DNA of 10,573 nucleotides from JBDKGV01 sp039798005 (GTDB lineage: Bacteria; Fibrobacterota; Fibrobacteria; UBA5070), in NCBI GenBank assembly GCA_039798005.1, contig JBDKGV010000116.1:1-10573 (forward strand), given 5' to 3'. The position numbers and the translations under genes were made by a program. The notes under the pieces are model-generated. The model ran no database searches and was not told the DNA's origin. It worked only from the letters and a program-made list of their open reading frames with translations. Each line of letters begins with the position of its first letter. Position 1 is the first letter of the stretch. Positions 1-7,700 of the stretch are shown here, in pieces.

Positions 1-512
1 CCCTGGCCAGCCAGACCCGCCGCTTCGAGGCGTTGTGCCGCTTGGACCTCTTCCAAGGCAGCACCGTGCTGGACCTGGGCTGCGGGTACGGTGACCTCAA
101 ACCCCATCTTGATGCCAGCTTCGAAGGGATCACCTACCTCGGCGTGGATTTCCTGACGGAATTCGTCACCGAGGCCACCCATCGGCATGGCCATCTTCCC
201 GACACCCGTTTTGCGCACGCCGACTTCATGACCGCCGCACTCCCTGAGGTCGATGTGGTGGTCGCAAGCGGCAGCCTCAACTACCGTTCGGAAAACCCCG
301 CACACCCCAAACCCGTCATCGAACGCATGTGGAACGCGGCGCGCAAAGGCGTGGTCTTCAACCTGCTCGACCGGTTCTGGATCCCCGAAGATGAACTCGT
401 GACCGGATACGAGCCTTTCGCCATCCTGGAATTCTGCCGCACGCTTTGCCCTGCGGCCGAGCTTGTCAACGACTACCTGCCCGACGACTTCACCATCCTC
501 ATGAGGAAGTGA
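1..512 (+). CDS. Class I SAM-dependent methyltransferase, 5'-truncated by window edge
   Basis: The frame is open from base 3 to a TGA at 510-512, giving 169 visible residues; the true start lies left of the window. A TTG at 33-35 is in frame but has sense codons before it (LASQTRRFEA), so it is not the likely start. The Rossmann-fold SAM site is clear: motif I VLDLGCGYGDL (about residues 20-30 of the visible part), an acidic residue ending the second strand (YLGVDF), and a later hydrophobic strand DVVVASG. These are the standard marks of a class I methyltransferase acting in the cytoplasm. The visible part does not show whether the substrate is a small molecule, lipid or protein. It is the only rightward gene here and ends 7 bases before the end of the opposing gene, so the two transcripts probably overlap at their 3' ends. 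I see no terminator hairpin in the gap. Confidence 0.85.
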   Translation, partial: LASQTRRFEALCRLDLFQGSTVLDLGCGYGDLKPHLDASFEGITYLGVDFLTEFVTEATHRHGHLPDTRFAHADFMTAALPEVDVVVASGSLNYRSENPAHPKPVIERMWNAARKGVVFNLLDRFWIPEDELVTGYEPFAILEFCRTLCPAAELVNDYLPDDFTILMRK

Positions 513-519
513 CAGGACC

Positions 520-888
520 CTACCGCACGCCTTCCATCGGGTCCGTCGGGAACCACGGCAGCGAATCGGTCCCGACCAGGCTGTCCTTGCGGAAATCCAG
601 GTACACCCGCATGCCCACCCCGTTCCACACGTCGCGGAACAGCGCGATCCGCCTCGCAGTCCCGTGGCGTGCGACGAACGGATAGCCATGACCGAAGACG
701 AAGTTCGATGCCGTGTCGAGGGTCGCCACGGCCCTTCCCTTCCACAGCACCTCGCAGCGATTCCCCATCGTCGAACCTTTCGCAACCAAGCTGCACCGGA
801 AGGCGTACTCGCCCATCCGCACGGTCCGGACCTTCCCGGACGCATGGGCACAGCCAAGGCCCGCAAGCAACAGGATCGTCCTCCTCAT
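520..888 (-). CDS. Small exported protein of unknown function
   Basis: A 122-residue protein that I do not recognise. The start is fixed by two signs. The ATG at 888-886 overlaps the TGA of the upstream metallopeptidase gene as ATGA, and a strong ribosome site GGGAGGG (900-894) sits 5 bases before it. A longer frame reaching 1413 exists only because it shadows the upstream gene. The N-terminus MRRTILLLAGLGCAHA followed by SG reads as a signal peptide with an AHA cleavage site near residue 16. The cysteine at residue 13 lacks a good lipobox, because glycine sits at -3 instead of leucine, so a lipoprotein is less likely. The mature part (about 106 residues) is rich in Arg and aromatic residues, has short alternating strands (for example EVLWKGRAVATL, MRVYLDF) suggesting a small beta fold, and has one further Cys near residue 44. 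It is the last gene of a coupled three-gene unit, so its job is probably linked to the lipoprotein metallopeptidase and the MutS-like ATPase. Confidence 0.7.
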   Translation of the reverse strand: MRRTILLLAGLGCAHASGKVRTVRMGEYAFRCSLVAKGSTMGNRCEVLWKGRAVATLDTASNFVFGHGYPFVARHGTARRIALFRDVWNGVGMRVYLDFRKDSLVGTDSLPWFPTDPMEGVR

Positions 889-1781
889 CGCCGCCCTCCC
901 GCGCTCCTGATGACAGAATCCGTCAAATCCACCATACTGCGCACATACGGTCCCTCCAAGTCCTTCAGCGATCCCACGATCCTCTCGAGGCCTTCCACCG
1001 ACCGGTCCGCCTTCACCCACGCGAAGAACCGCACCGGATCGCGGCTCCAGAGAAAGCGCGTGACGGTCCACCACGAGAGGTAGGCCAGGTTGAGATCGCC
1101 GGATTCGGGAACGACGCCCCCGCCGCGCACGATCGTCTCCAAGCTCTGCAACTTGCCATTTCGCAGGTCGGCGATCCGATTCCCGACGGGCCGGTACTCC
1201 TTGAGCCACCAGACCGGATAGCTCTCCGGATCGACCGCCCCCAAGTGCAGTCCGCTGGAATCCAGGCGCGATGTGGAGAAGAGGCAAGCCAGTCCTTCGT
1301 TCAGCCAGCGTGGCAGGTCCAGTTGGGCGCGTTCGGCATTGAGCTGGTGGGTCGCCTCGTGGATCGTCCAATGCCAAGGATTGGCTTCGCGAGGGCGCAG
1401 GTACTGGATGCACCAGCCGTCACGGTAGATCCCTTCGGCCCAGTCGGGCATGGACTCGAAGCTGTGCATCTCATGGCGATCGCGGTACAGGCGCAGGTTC
1501 AGAAGCGGCGCATGGCGAGGCTCGGGCAATTCCAAGGCCCGGCCGAACGCCTGGTACAGAATCTCGACGCGCACGAGCAACTCTTGGGTTTTGACAGAAT
1601 CCGTCAAGGACTCGATGCGATAATGCGCCGAGGTCAAGACGCGCCACGGCAGGGAATCGCGCGCGAAGGACGAATCCTTCCCATCGGCCTTCGCGTCTTG
1701 CGACGACGGACCTTGCTTGCAACCGGCAAGCGCAAGCAAGCCGGAAAGGAACAGGATGGATGTGGCCTTCATCCCGATCAC
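885..1781 (-). CDS. Lipoprotein with gluzincin-type zinc metallopeptidase motif
   Basis: 298 residues from a GTG at 1781-1779 that overlaps the TGA of the MutS-like gene as GTGA. An ATG three codons later (1772-1770) is an equally good start and gives MKATSILF. Either way the N-terminus is a lipoprotein signal with lipobox LAGC, Cys21 being the lipidated residue, so the protein should be anchored in the envelope. The catalytic signature is HEATH (residues 141-145), an HExxH zinc site, followed by LPRWLNEGLA with Glu162 as the likely third ligand. That order and spacing matches the gluzincin/peptidase-MA group (M1-like and DUF1570-like proteins). The flanks are consistent with a small single-domain peptidase: an N-terminal part with HYRIESLTDS and a helical C-terminus rich in Trp. 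The natural substrate is unknown. It is the middle gene of a three-gene coupled unit, which suggests a shared envelope role. The metal site is seen directly; actual protease activity is inferred. Confidence 0.8.
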   Translation of the reverse strand: MIGMKATSILFLSGLLALAGCKQGPSSQDAKADGKDSSFARDSLPWRVLTSAHYRIESLTDSVKTQELLVRVEILYQAFGRALELPEPRHAPLLNLRLYRDRHEMHSFESMPDWAEGIYRDGWCIQYLRPREANPWHWTIHEATHQLNAERAQLDLPRWLNEGLACLFSTSRLDSSGLHLGAVDPESYPVWWLKEYRPVGNRIADLRNGKLQSLETIVRGGGVVPESGDLNLAYLSWWTVTRFLWSRDPVRFFAWVKADRSVEGLERIVGSLKDLEGPYVRSMVDLTDSVIRSAGGRR

Positions 1782-3592
1782 GACCCGGTCCGATCCGCAG
1801 CCAGGATTCCCGCCAACCTCAGGAGATGCATGGCGTTGCGGGTCGTGGACGGCCCCTTGCGGAGCCTGTAGTCGAACTCGATCCCGGTGGCGCCATAGCG
1901 CTCCTCGAAGTGAAAGTTCACGAAGGCGTCAAGCTCCTGGGCCAGCCGGCACAGCTCCAGATCGTGCGTCGAGACAAGCCCCAAGCACCCTTCCCTGCGA
2001 AGCACCGCCAAGGTCTCCCTTGCCCCGGCGATCCTGTCCTGGGAATTGGTGCCGCTGAACATCTCATCCACCAGAAACAGGACCTTGCGGCCTTCCCGGG
2101 TCGCCTCGGCCATCTTGCGGATCCGCTGGATCTGGGCATGGAAGGTCGAAACGCCGCGACAGAGGTCGTCGGAAGTGCGCAGGGAGGTGTGGATCTCGAA
2201 GCGTCCCAGACGCAGGGACGCAGCCGCGACCGGCGCGCCGGCAAAGGCAAGTACGGCGTTGACACCGAGACAGCGCAGGAAGGTGCTTTTCCCGGACATG
2301 TTCGACCCGGTGAGGATCGCGACGGTTCCGTCGGCCAGGTCGATGTCGTTGGCGACGGCAAGCCCGGTCGGAAGGAGCGGATGCAACATTTCCTTGGCCT
2401 CGATGCCAACCATCCCCTCCTCAAGGACGGGAAAGCACCACGTTTCGTTCTCGAAATGCAGGACCGAAAGACTTGCCAGGGCCTCGAACTCCCCGAGCGC
2501 CTCAAGCCACCCCCGGACACGGGTCCCGCTGGTGCGCTTCCATTCCTGAAGATCCAAGGCGCACCGCAAATCCCACAGCCACAGGCAGTTCAGGACGATC
2601 CACCCCAAGGGGTTGAGCCGCGCCTGCGCCCGTTCCGCGATCCGGCAAAGTCGGGTGATCGACACTGAGGCGCACTCGGCGTCCGTCTTGAGCCTGCCTT
2701 GGACGGCACGAAGCTCAAGCGAGGAGAAAGGATGCGTCTCGATCGCCCCCAGCGACTCCTGATACGCCTCCAAGGCGCCGCCTTGCCGGGACAGCGGTTC
2801 AAAACGCTGCGGACAGCGCCCCCACCATCCGAGAAAGAGCGCGATCTGCACCGCAAAGAGGAGCGCTGCGACGAACAGGCGATGAAAAACCGCAAGCTCC
2901 ACGAAGAGGCTCAAGAGGGACACCATCGGCAATCCCCTCGCAAGCCACGCGGGAGGCAGGGATCCATCCCGTTCTCCCTCGGCCCAATCCAGCATCCGTG
3001 CCGGATCGGTGGCACCATCGCGCTGCCTTCCGGAGACCTCGACGCGCTGCCGCAATTCCCATTCCGGGGAGAGTTCCACGACCGCCGCCTGACGACGGCG
3101 CGTCGCCGCGAGATCGACGGCCTCGGCCGCAAGGAGGCTTGCCAGACGCCGACGTCCAAGGAAGGTTCGGGCGGTGCAGATCCGTTGGTACAGGGATGCC
3201 TTGCCGAAAAGGTCCAGATCCGCGGCGAAGGCATGGTCACGGTCCGCGAATTCCCGTCCATCCTGCGCGAAATCGCGCCAATCCTCCCCCAGCCGCTTCA
3301 GGCCGTTCCCATTGACCTCCATGAACCGACCGCACGCATCGACCCGCCGTAGCACCCTCGCATGAGCCACCACCAGCGCCACGAAGATCCCGAGGAATGC
3401 GACAGTCAGGGAAGGCCACAGAAACCCCTGCTCCGATCGGATCCAAAAGACCAGTGCGGTGCAAGCGAGCCCGAAGACGGCCAGCCGCGCATTGGCCAAG
3501 AACGACGCGCGTCCGGCGCAGCGATCCTTTTCCGCGCCATATCGGGTCAGGTTTTCCGTATAGATCCGCAATGCCAAGTCGGAACAGCTCAT
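1778..3592 (-). CDS. Membrane-anchored MutS-like ATPase
   Basis: 604 residues. The C-terminal third is a MutS-family ABC-type ATPase: Walker A GSNMSGKST (429-437), Walker B VLFLVDE (504-510) running into the SGTNSQDR segment typical of MutS, and a switch His in STHDLEL (His543). A helical core resembling the MutS lever/clamp lies before it (about 270-420). Two features set it apart from repair MutS. There is no N-terminal mismatch-reading domain. There are also two pairs of hydrophobic segments, about 32-51 and 58-77, then 221-240 and 240-257, which predict membrane insertion with the ATPase in the cytoplasm. There is no C-terminal Smr nuclease domain, so it is not a standard MutS2. Relatives of this kind are usually annotated simply as MutS-related proteins and I know of no proven role. 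The ATG at 3592 has a modest AGGA ribosome site about 10 bases upstream. The gene is the first of a coupled trio with the metallopeptidase lipoprotein and the small exported protein. Confidence 0.85.
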   Translation of the reverse strand: MSCSDLALRIYTENLTRYGAEKDRCAGRASFLANARLAVFGLACTALVFWIRSEQGFLWPSLTVAFLGIFVALVVAHARVLRRVDACGRFMEVNGNGLKRLGEDWRDFAQDGREFADRDHAFAADLDLFGKASLYQRICTARTFLGRRRLASLLAAEAVDLAATRRRQAAVVELSPEWELRQRVEVSGRQRDGATDPARMLDWAEGERDGSLPPAWLARGLPMVSLLSLFVELAVFHRLFVAALLFAVQIALFLGWWGRCPQRFEPLSRQGGALEAYQESLGAIETHPFSSLELRAVQGRLKTDAECASVSITRLCRIAERAQARLNPLGWIVLNCLWLWDLRCALDLQEWKRTSGTRVRGWLEALGEFEALASLSVLHFENETWCFPVLEEGMVGIEAKEMLHPLLPTGLAVANDIDLADGTVAILTGSNMSGKSTFLRCLGVNAVLAFAGAPVAAASLRLGRFEIHTSLRTSDDLCRGVSTFHAQIQRIRKMAEATREGRKVLFLVDEMFSGTNSQDRIAGARETLAVLRREGCLGLVSTHDLELCRLAQELDAFVNFHFEERYGATGIEFDYRLRKGPSTTRNAMHLLRLAGILAADRTGS

Positions 3593-3702
3593 GCGTGGAG
3601 GTCCTGCAAATCACCATGAACGGAGCATGGCACGAGATGGCTTGCACGATGGCGCACCACAGCACCACAGCACATGATGATGTTCATCATGTCGTTCTTC
3701 AT
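3589..3702 (-). CDS. Possible 37-codon leader ORF coupled to the MutS-like gene
   Basis: A small frame starts at an ATG at 3702-3700 and ends in a TGA (3591-3589) that overlaps the ATG of the MutS-like gene as ATGA. A purine-rich GGGAGGGGG lies about 10 bases before its start, stronger than the site before the MutS-like gene itself. The product begins MKNDMMNIIMCCGAVV and is otherwise unremarkable. The frame is also continuous with the paralog gene upstream after that gene's stop, so openness alone is weak evidence. It may be a leader that couples translation, or chance. Confidence 0.2.
   Translation of the reverse strand: MKNDMMNIIMCCGAVVRHRASHLVPCSVHGDLQDLHA
3672..3692. repeat. Perfect 9-bp dyad before the MutS-like gene
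   Basis: ACATGATGA at 3672-3680 and its exact reverse complement TCATCATGT at 3684-3692 flank a 3-base centre. It lies in the 143-base gap between the second paralog and the MutS-like gene, about 80 bases before the latter's start. There is no T-run on either side, so it does not look like a terminator. It could bind a dimeric regulator, or be a by-product of the Met-rich start of the small leader frame that covers it. Confidence 0.5.
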
Positions 3703-3735
3703 GGAAAGCACGCCCCCTCCCAGGTCTTCATCCCG

Positions 3736-4194
3736 TCAGCGAGAAGGCAGGACATCGACTCCCCAAATGCCATTGACGAAGGTCACGGTGCACCCCATTC
3801 CAATCTCGCCGCACGCATGGACCAGAATGTGATTCTGCCCGCATTCCGGGCAGGTCAGCCTACGGTACAGCAATGCGAAGGTGCCATGCTCGACATATTG
3901 CATCACAGTGTTCTGCTCGCGAAGGCCATCGGCAACCGGCCTCTTGGTCCCTTGCCTGCAGGCTCCGTGGCGAAGGAGCTCATCTTCCCCGATCAATGCC
4001 TTGTTCACGTACAAATCAGCCAACAGCCATGTGTCCCGGCCGTCCATGAAGGACGGTGTCCAGTGCTCCATCGCACCACCGCAATCGGCACAGTCAAATA
4101 CCATGAGCTCGCCTTGGCAAGACTCGACTTGAAACGGCTCAAGGACTCGCTTTCGCATGACGAAGGGACGGTCGAAGGGGAACTCGGAGGTCAT
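3736..4194 (-). CDS. Small Cys/His protein, paralog 1 of a tandem pair
   Basis: 152 residues, no signal peptide and no membrane segment, so probably cytoplasmic. I do not recognise the family. It is clearly related to its upstream neighbour: both share EFP...PF near the start, a CxxC (Cys35/Cys38), HGxCR (76-80), LLYRR, then CPxCGQxH (Cys115, Cys118, His122), and a closing NGIWGVDV versus GGVWGIET. The two CxxC pairs could form one four-cysteine zinc ribbon. Compared with the neighbour, this copy carries an extra stretch of about 25 residues between HGxCR and LLYRR. A GGAGGG about 15 bases before the ATG is farther than usual for a ribosome site and sits at the edge of a hairpin, so translation may depend on the upstream gene. 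Metal binding is inferred from residue pattern alone. Confidence 0.75.
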   Translation of the reverse strand: MTSEFPFDRPFVMRKRVLEPFQVESCQGELMVFDCADCGGAMEHWTPSFMDGRDTWLLADLYVNKALIGEDELLRHGACRQGTKRPVADGLREQNTVMQYVEHGTFALLYRRLTCPECGQNHILVHACGEIGMGCTVTFVNGIWGVDVLPSR

Positions 4195-4213
4195 GCCAAA
4201 ATAGTAGATCCCT

Positions 4214-4254
4214 CCGACAGGGCTTGACGGACAGTCAGGCCACGCTGCTGTCGG
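4214..4254. promoter_or_regulatory. Nested hairpin between the two paralogs
   Basis: Outer arms CCGACAG (4214-4220) and CTGTCGG (4248-4254) enclose inner arms GGCTTGAC (4221-4228) and GTCAGGCC (4234-4241), the latter with one T-G wobble on the plus strand and an A-C mismatch on the minus. On the transcribed minus strand the outer stem runs directly into GGAGGG, the only purine-rich ribosome site near the paralog 1 start, so folding could mask it. No T-run follows, so it is not a standard terminator. The role is an inference. Confidence 0.35.
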
Positions 4255-4263
4255 GGTGAGCCA

Positions 4264-4665
4264 TCAGGCGGTCTCGATACCCCAAACACCACCGATCCAA
4301 GTCACGAAATGGCCATTGGAAACCTCACGACTCTGAAACACCATCATATGTGGTTGACCGCAAACAGGACAGAAGAAGCGGCGATATAGAAGACCGTCTT
4401 GCTCCTTCTCACGGCAGACACCATGGAGAATCAGTTCCTGATCCTGAACCAACCGTTCGTTGGTTTGAGATACTCCTCCCAAGACCCCACAACCCCATCC
4501 ATCCCCATAGGTCGGTACAGCAAATTCAATTTCCGCCCGGCAATCGCAGCAAGCAAACAGCTTGTGCTCACCCGTGTCGCAATGGACCGTTTCTGCGTTG
4601 AAGACCCGCGCCTTGAAATGAAACGGGTGCTTTAGCGGAAACTCGTATGCATCGACGAAAGTCAT
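4264..4665 (-). CDS. Small Cys/His protein, paralog 2 of a tandem pair
   Basis: 133 residues from the ATG at 4665-4663. The same frame can be extended to a TTG at 4719, but the ATG lines up with the start of the downstream paralog (both begin MT and reach EFP within a few residues), so I prefer it. It carries the same signature: CxxC at Cys39/Cys42, HGVCR (81-85), LLYRR, CPVCGQPH (Cys99, Cys102, His106) and a final GGVWGIE. It is cytoplasmic by sequence, with no recognised domain. Base content differs from its surroundings: two 60-base stretches I counted (4321-4380 and 4501-4560) are about 48% and 52% GC, against about 70% for a stretch of smc (5761-5820). That suggests later arrival than smc. 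It lies 66 bases after the smc stop on the same strand, and may be read through from smc. Confidence 0.75.
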   Translation of the reverse strand: MTFVDAYEFPLKHPFHFKARVFNAETVHCDTGEHKLFACCDCRAEIEFAVPTYGDGWGCGVLGGVSQTNERLVQDQELILHGVCREKEQDGLLYRRFFCPVCGQPHMMVFQSREVSNGHFVTWIGGVWGIETA

Positions 4666-4731
4666 GATCCCCGACGGTGAGAGTCCATCCCGCTCGATTT
4701 CATGCGGGCTCCCGTGCAAAATTCGCGTCCA

Positions 4732-7700
4732 TCAAGCCGCGAAGCGCTCCGCCTCGTCGAGCTGGACCGATGCCAATTGCGAGATGCCCTTGATCTCCTG
4801 GGTCACGCCGTAGAGCATGTCGGAGGCCGCCATGGTGCGCTTGTTGTGCGTCACCACGATGAACTGGGTCTGGTGGCTGAACTTGCGCAAGAGGTCCACG
4901 AAACGGCCGATGTTGGCGTCGTCCAGAGGACCGTCCACTTCGTCCAGGATGCAATAGGGCGAAGGGCGGATCAGGTAGAGCGCAAAGAGGAGCGAAGTCG
5001 CCGTAAGGGCGCGCTCGCCACCGGAAAGCAGCGCCACGCCACGCATGGCCTTGCCCAGCGGACGCGCATTGATCTCGATCTTGGCTTCCAGCGGATCCAC
5101 GCCGTCTTCGAGTTCGAGCTTGGCCTCGCCACCGCCGAAGAGGTTCGAGAAGACCTGCTGGAAGTTCTTCTGCACCTGAGTGAAGGTCTCCATGAACTTG
5201 TCGCGGGCCAGCTTGTCCAGTCGCTTGATCGCCCTCTCCAAGCCGTTCTTGGCCTTCTCCAGGTCATCATACTGCTTCTGCACGTTTTCCATGCGCGCGC
5301 GTTCGGCCTCGAACTCCTCGAGCGCCGCGGGATTGATGGGTCCGAGGCCCTTGAGCTTGCCCTTGAGTTCGTCAATCTCGGCAGGCGCCAAGCCCGGGTC
5401 GAATTCGACCGGCTCGAAGCTTTCGGGATCGTCCAAGTCCACCTCATGGGCCTGGAACGCCCGCTCGGTGATGGAGCGAATCTCGGAGTCGGCCTGCGCC
5501 TTCACCAGCTCCCCGGCATGCAGATGGCGCCCCAGCTCCTCCAGACGGCGCTGATGGCCCTTCACGCCCGAAAGCTTGTCCTCCACCGCAAGCACGGCGC
5601 TGTCGTAGATCTCCTTGGCCTGGTCGCGATGGCGCTCCAGCAAGCGGTAGCCTTCGCGCAGGCGATCCACCTCGCGGGCCAGGTCCTCCATCAAGCGGGT
5701 GCGCTCATCCACCTGACCTTCGAAGCCCTCGTCCTGCACCTGCAGGCGCTCGCGGGCGGCCAGGATCTCGGCATTGCGGCGCTCGCCGGCGTCCATCTCG
5801 GACTCCAGGCGCCGGATCTCGGCACGCGCGGAACCCAATCGCATCTCGATGTCGCGCAAGCTTTCGCGAATCTCCACGATGCCGTCCTCGGCCTCGCGTC
5901 GGGCTTCTTCGGCCCGGCTGGCGGCGGCGTCGCGCACGGCGCGTTCCTCGGAAAGGACCTCCACCTCGCGGGCAGAGGCTTGGGCGCGGCTCTCCAACTC
6001 GTCCAAGCCCCGGCGCAATTCTTCCACGCGCTCGGAGGACTGACGCACGCGGGCGTCCATGCTCTCGGACTGGTTTTCGATTTGACGAAGCTCGCCTTGG
6101 GAGGCGGCCTCACGACGGCGCGCGTCGGACAGGGCCGGTTCGATCTCGCGGCGGCGGGCTTCCTGCGCTTGGCGCGAGGCCAAGATCGCGGTGCGCTTGG
6201 TCGCCAGGGAAGCAAGCTCGGCTTGAGCCTCTTCGAGGGCCTTCTGGAAATCCTCGGTCATCTGGGCACGGCGCAACAAACCCATTTCCTTGCCCGACCC
6301 ACGGCCGCCACTGGCGATGCCGGTGCCGTGCAGACGAAGCCCGGCGGTGGCGAACCACACATCGGCGCCGCGGTGGGCGGCTTGGAAGCGGGAGGCGGCC
6401 TCGGTGTCCTTCACCACGGCAATGCGGGAAAGCAACAGATCGATGGCCGGACGCACCTCGGCATCGCAATCGACCAAGTCGTTGGCCCAACCCACGAACC
6501 CCTCCCCCGAAAGAACCGGACGAGCGGATTGCAACACGTCGATGCCCCCGAGCGGCAAGAGCGTCGCCATGCCCGAACCCGTCTGGGAAAGGCCGTCAAT
6601 GGCGGCATTGGCGGCCGCTTGGGAGTCGGCAACGATCCATTGCAGGGCATCGCCCAGGCATTGCTCGACGACTTCGAGAAGTTCAGGCGAGGTGCGCAGG
6701 GAGCTTGCGACCATGCCGCGCAGGCCCTTGGCGCGATGGTCGCCTTGGAGGAGATTCTTGGGCCCGGCCGACACGCCTTCCAGCGACTTCTGCAGGCGTT
6801 CCAGCACATCGAGCTGGCTCTGGGCCGAGGCGCGAGCCTGTCCTGCCTTCTTCTCAGCATCGACCAGCTCTTCCAGTTCCTTCTGCAAGCGCTCGTGCTC
6901 GGCGGCAAGGGTCGCCTGCTCAACGGACAGGCTCTCGATGTCGCTCTGGGCCGAGGCAAGCGATTGCCGCAAGGTGTCGCGGCGGCGAGTCAGGTCGTCG
7001 CGGGAAGCTTGCAGGCGCTCCAGTTCCTCTTCCAAGCGTTCCACTTCGCGCAGCGCGGCGCGGTGGGCGTTCTCCGAACGCACCGCTTCCTCACGAGCGC
7101 GCGACAGGGCCTCCACCGATTCCAAGCGCGCTTCGGCCTCTTCGACCACACTGGATCGCAGAATCTCCAAGCGGCGTTCGCGGGTGGTCAGTTCCTCGCG
7201 CAGGATCTCAAGCTCGGCGGCCAGCGACTCGGAAAGTCCTTGGTTGGTGACCAGCTCCTCGCGGGCGCGGCGCTCGCGGGAGCCAAGCTCGGCCTCGGTG
7301 TCGTCCAAGGCCTGCAGGTCTTCCTGAATGCGACGGCGGCTCTGGGAGATGTGCCCCAAGGCGTCCTGGGCGCGCAGGCGGTCGGATTCCACGGCCTGGA
7401 TCTCGGCACGGGCATCGGCCAGTTCGCGCTCGCGCAGGCGCAGTTCCTCTTCCAGCCGCGTGGCTTCCAGACGCTGCCCTTGGGCGTTGGTCTCGGCATT
7501 GACAATTTCCGTCCGCAAGCTCTCGCTCTCGGCCTTGGCGTCGGCCATGTCCTTCTCGAGCTTCTCGATGCGTTCCTTGGCTTCCAGCCGCTTGGCGGCA
7601 AGCCACGAAAGCTCCAGGCTCTTGAGTCGCGCACTCAGGCTGCGCCACGCCTCGGCCATCTTGGCCTGACGCTCGTAGGTGGCGGTGGAGCGGCGCACGG

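Noticed and set aside
496..507. Perfect 12-base palindrome TCCTCATGAGGA
   Set aside because: It lies inside the methyltransferase coding end, has no loop, and a palindrome this short is expected by chance.
669..2668. Long plus-strand frames (400 and 302 codons) across the peptidase and MutS-like genes
   Set aside because: They lie opposite genes with clear motifs and show Arg/Pro-rich translations with no domain. They are shadows of high-GC coding on the other strand.
3589..3738. Read-through or recoding of the paralog 1 TGA, since the frame stays open for 48 codons
   Set aside because: Paralog 2 ends at the matching position, so the stop is ancestral. A 48-codon open stretch is unremarkable at this GC content.
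4666..4719. TTG start extending paralog 2 by 18 residues
   Set aside because: The extension has no counterpart in the other paralog, and TTG is a poor start compared with the ATG at 4665.
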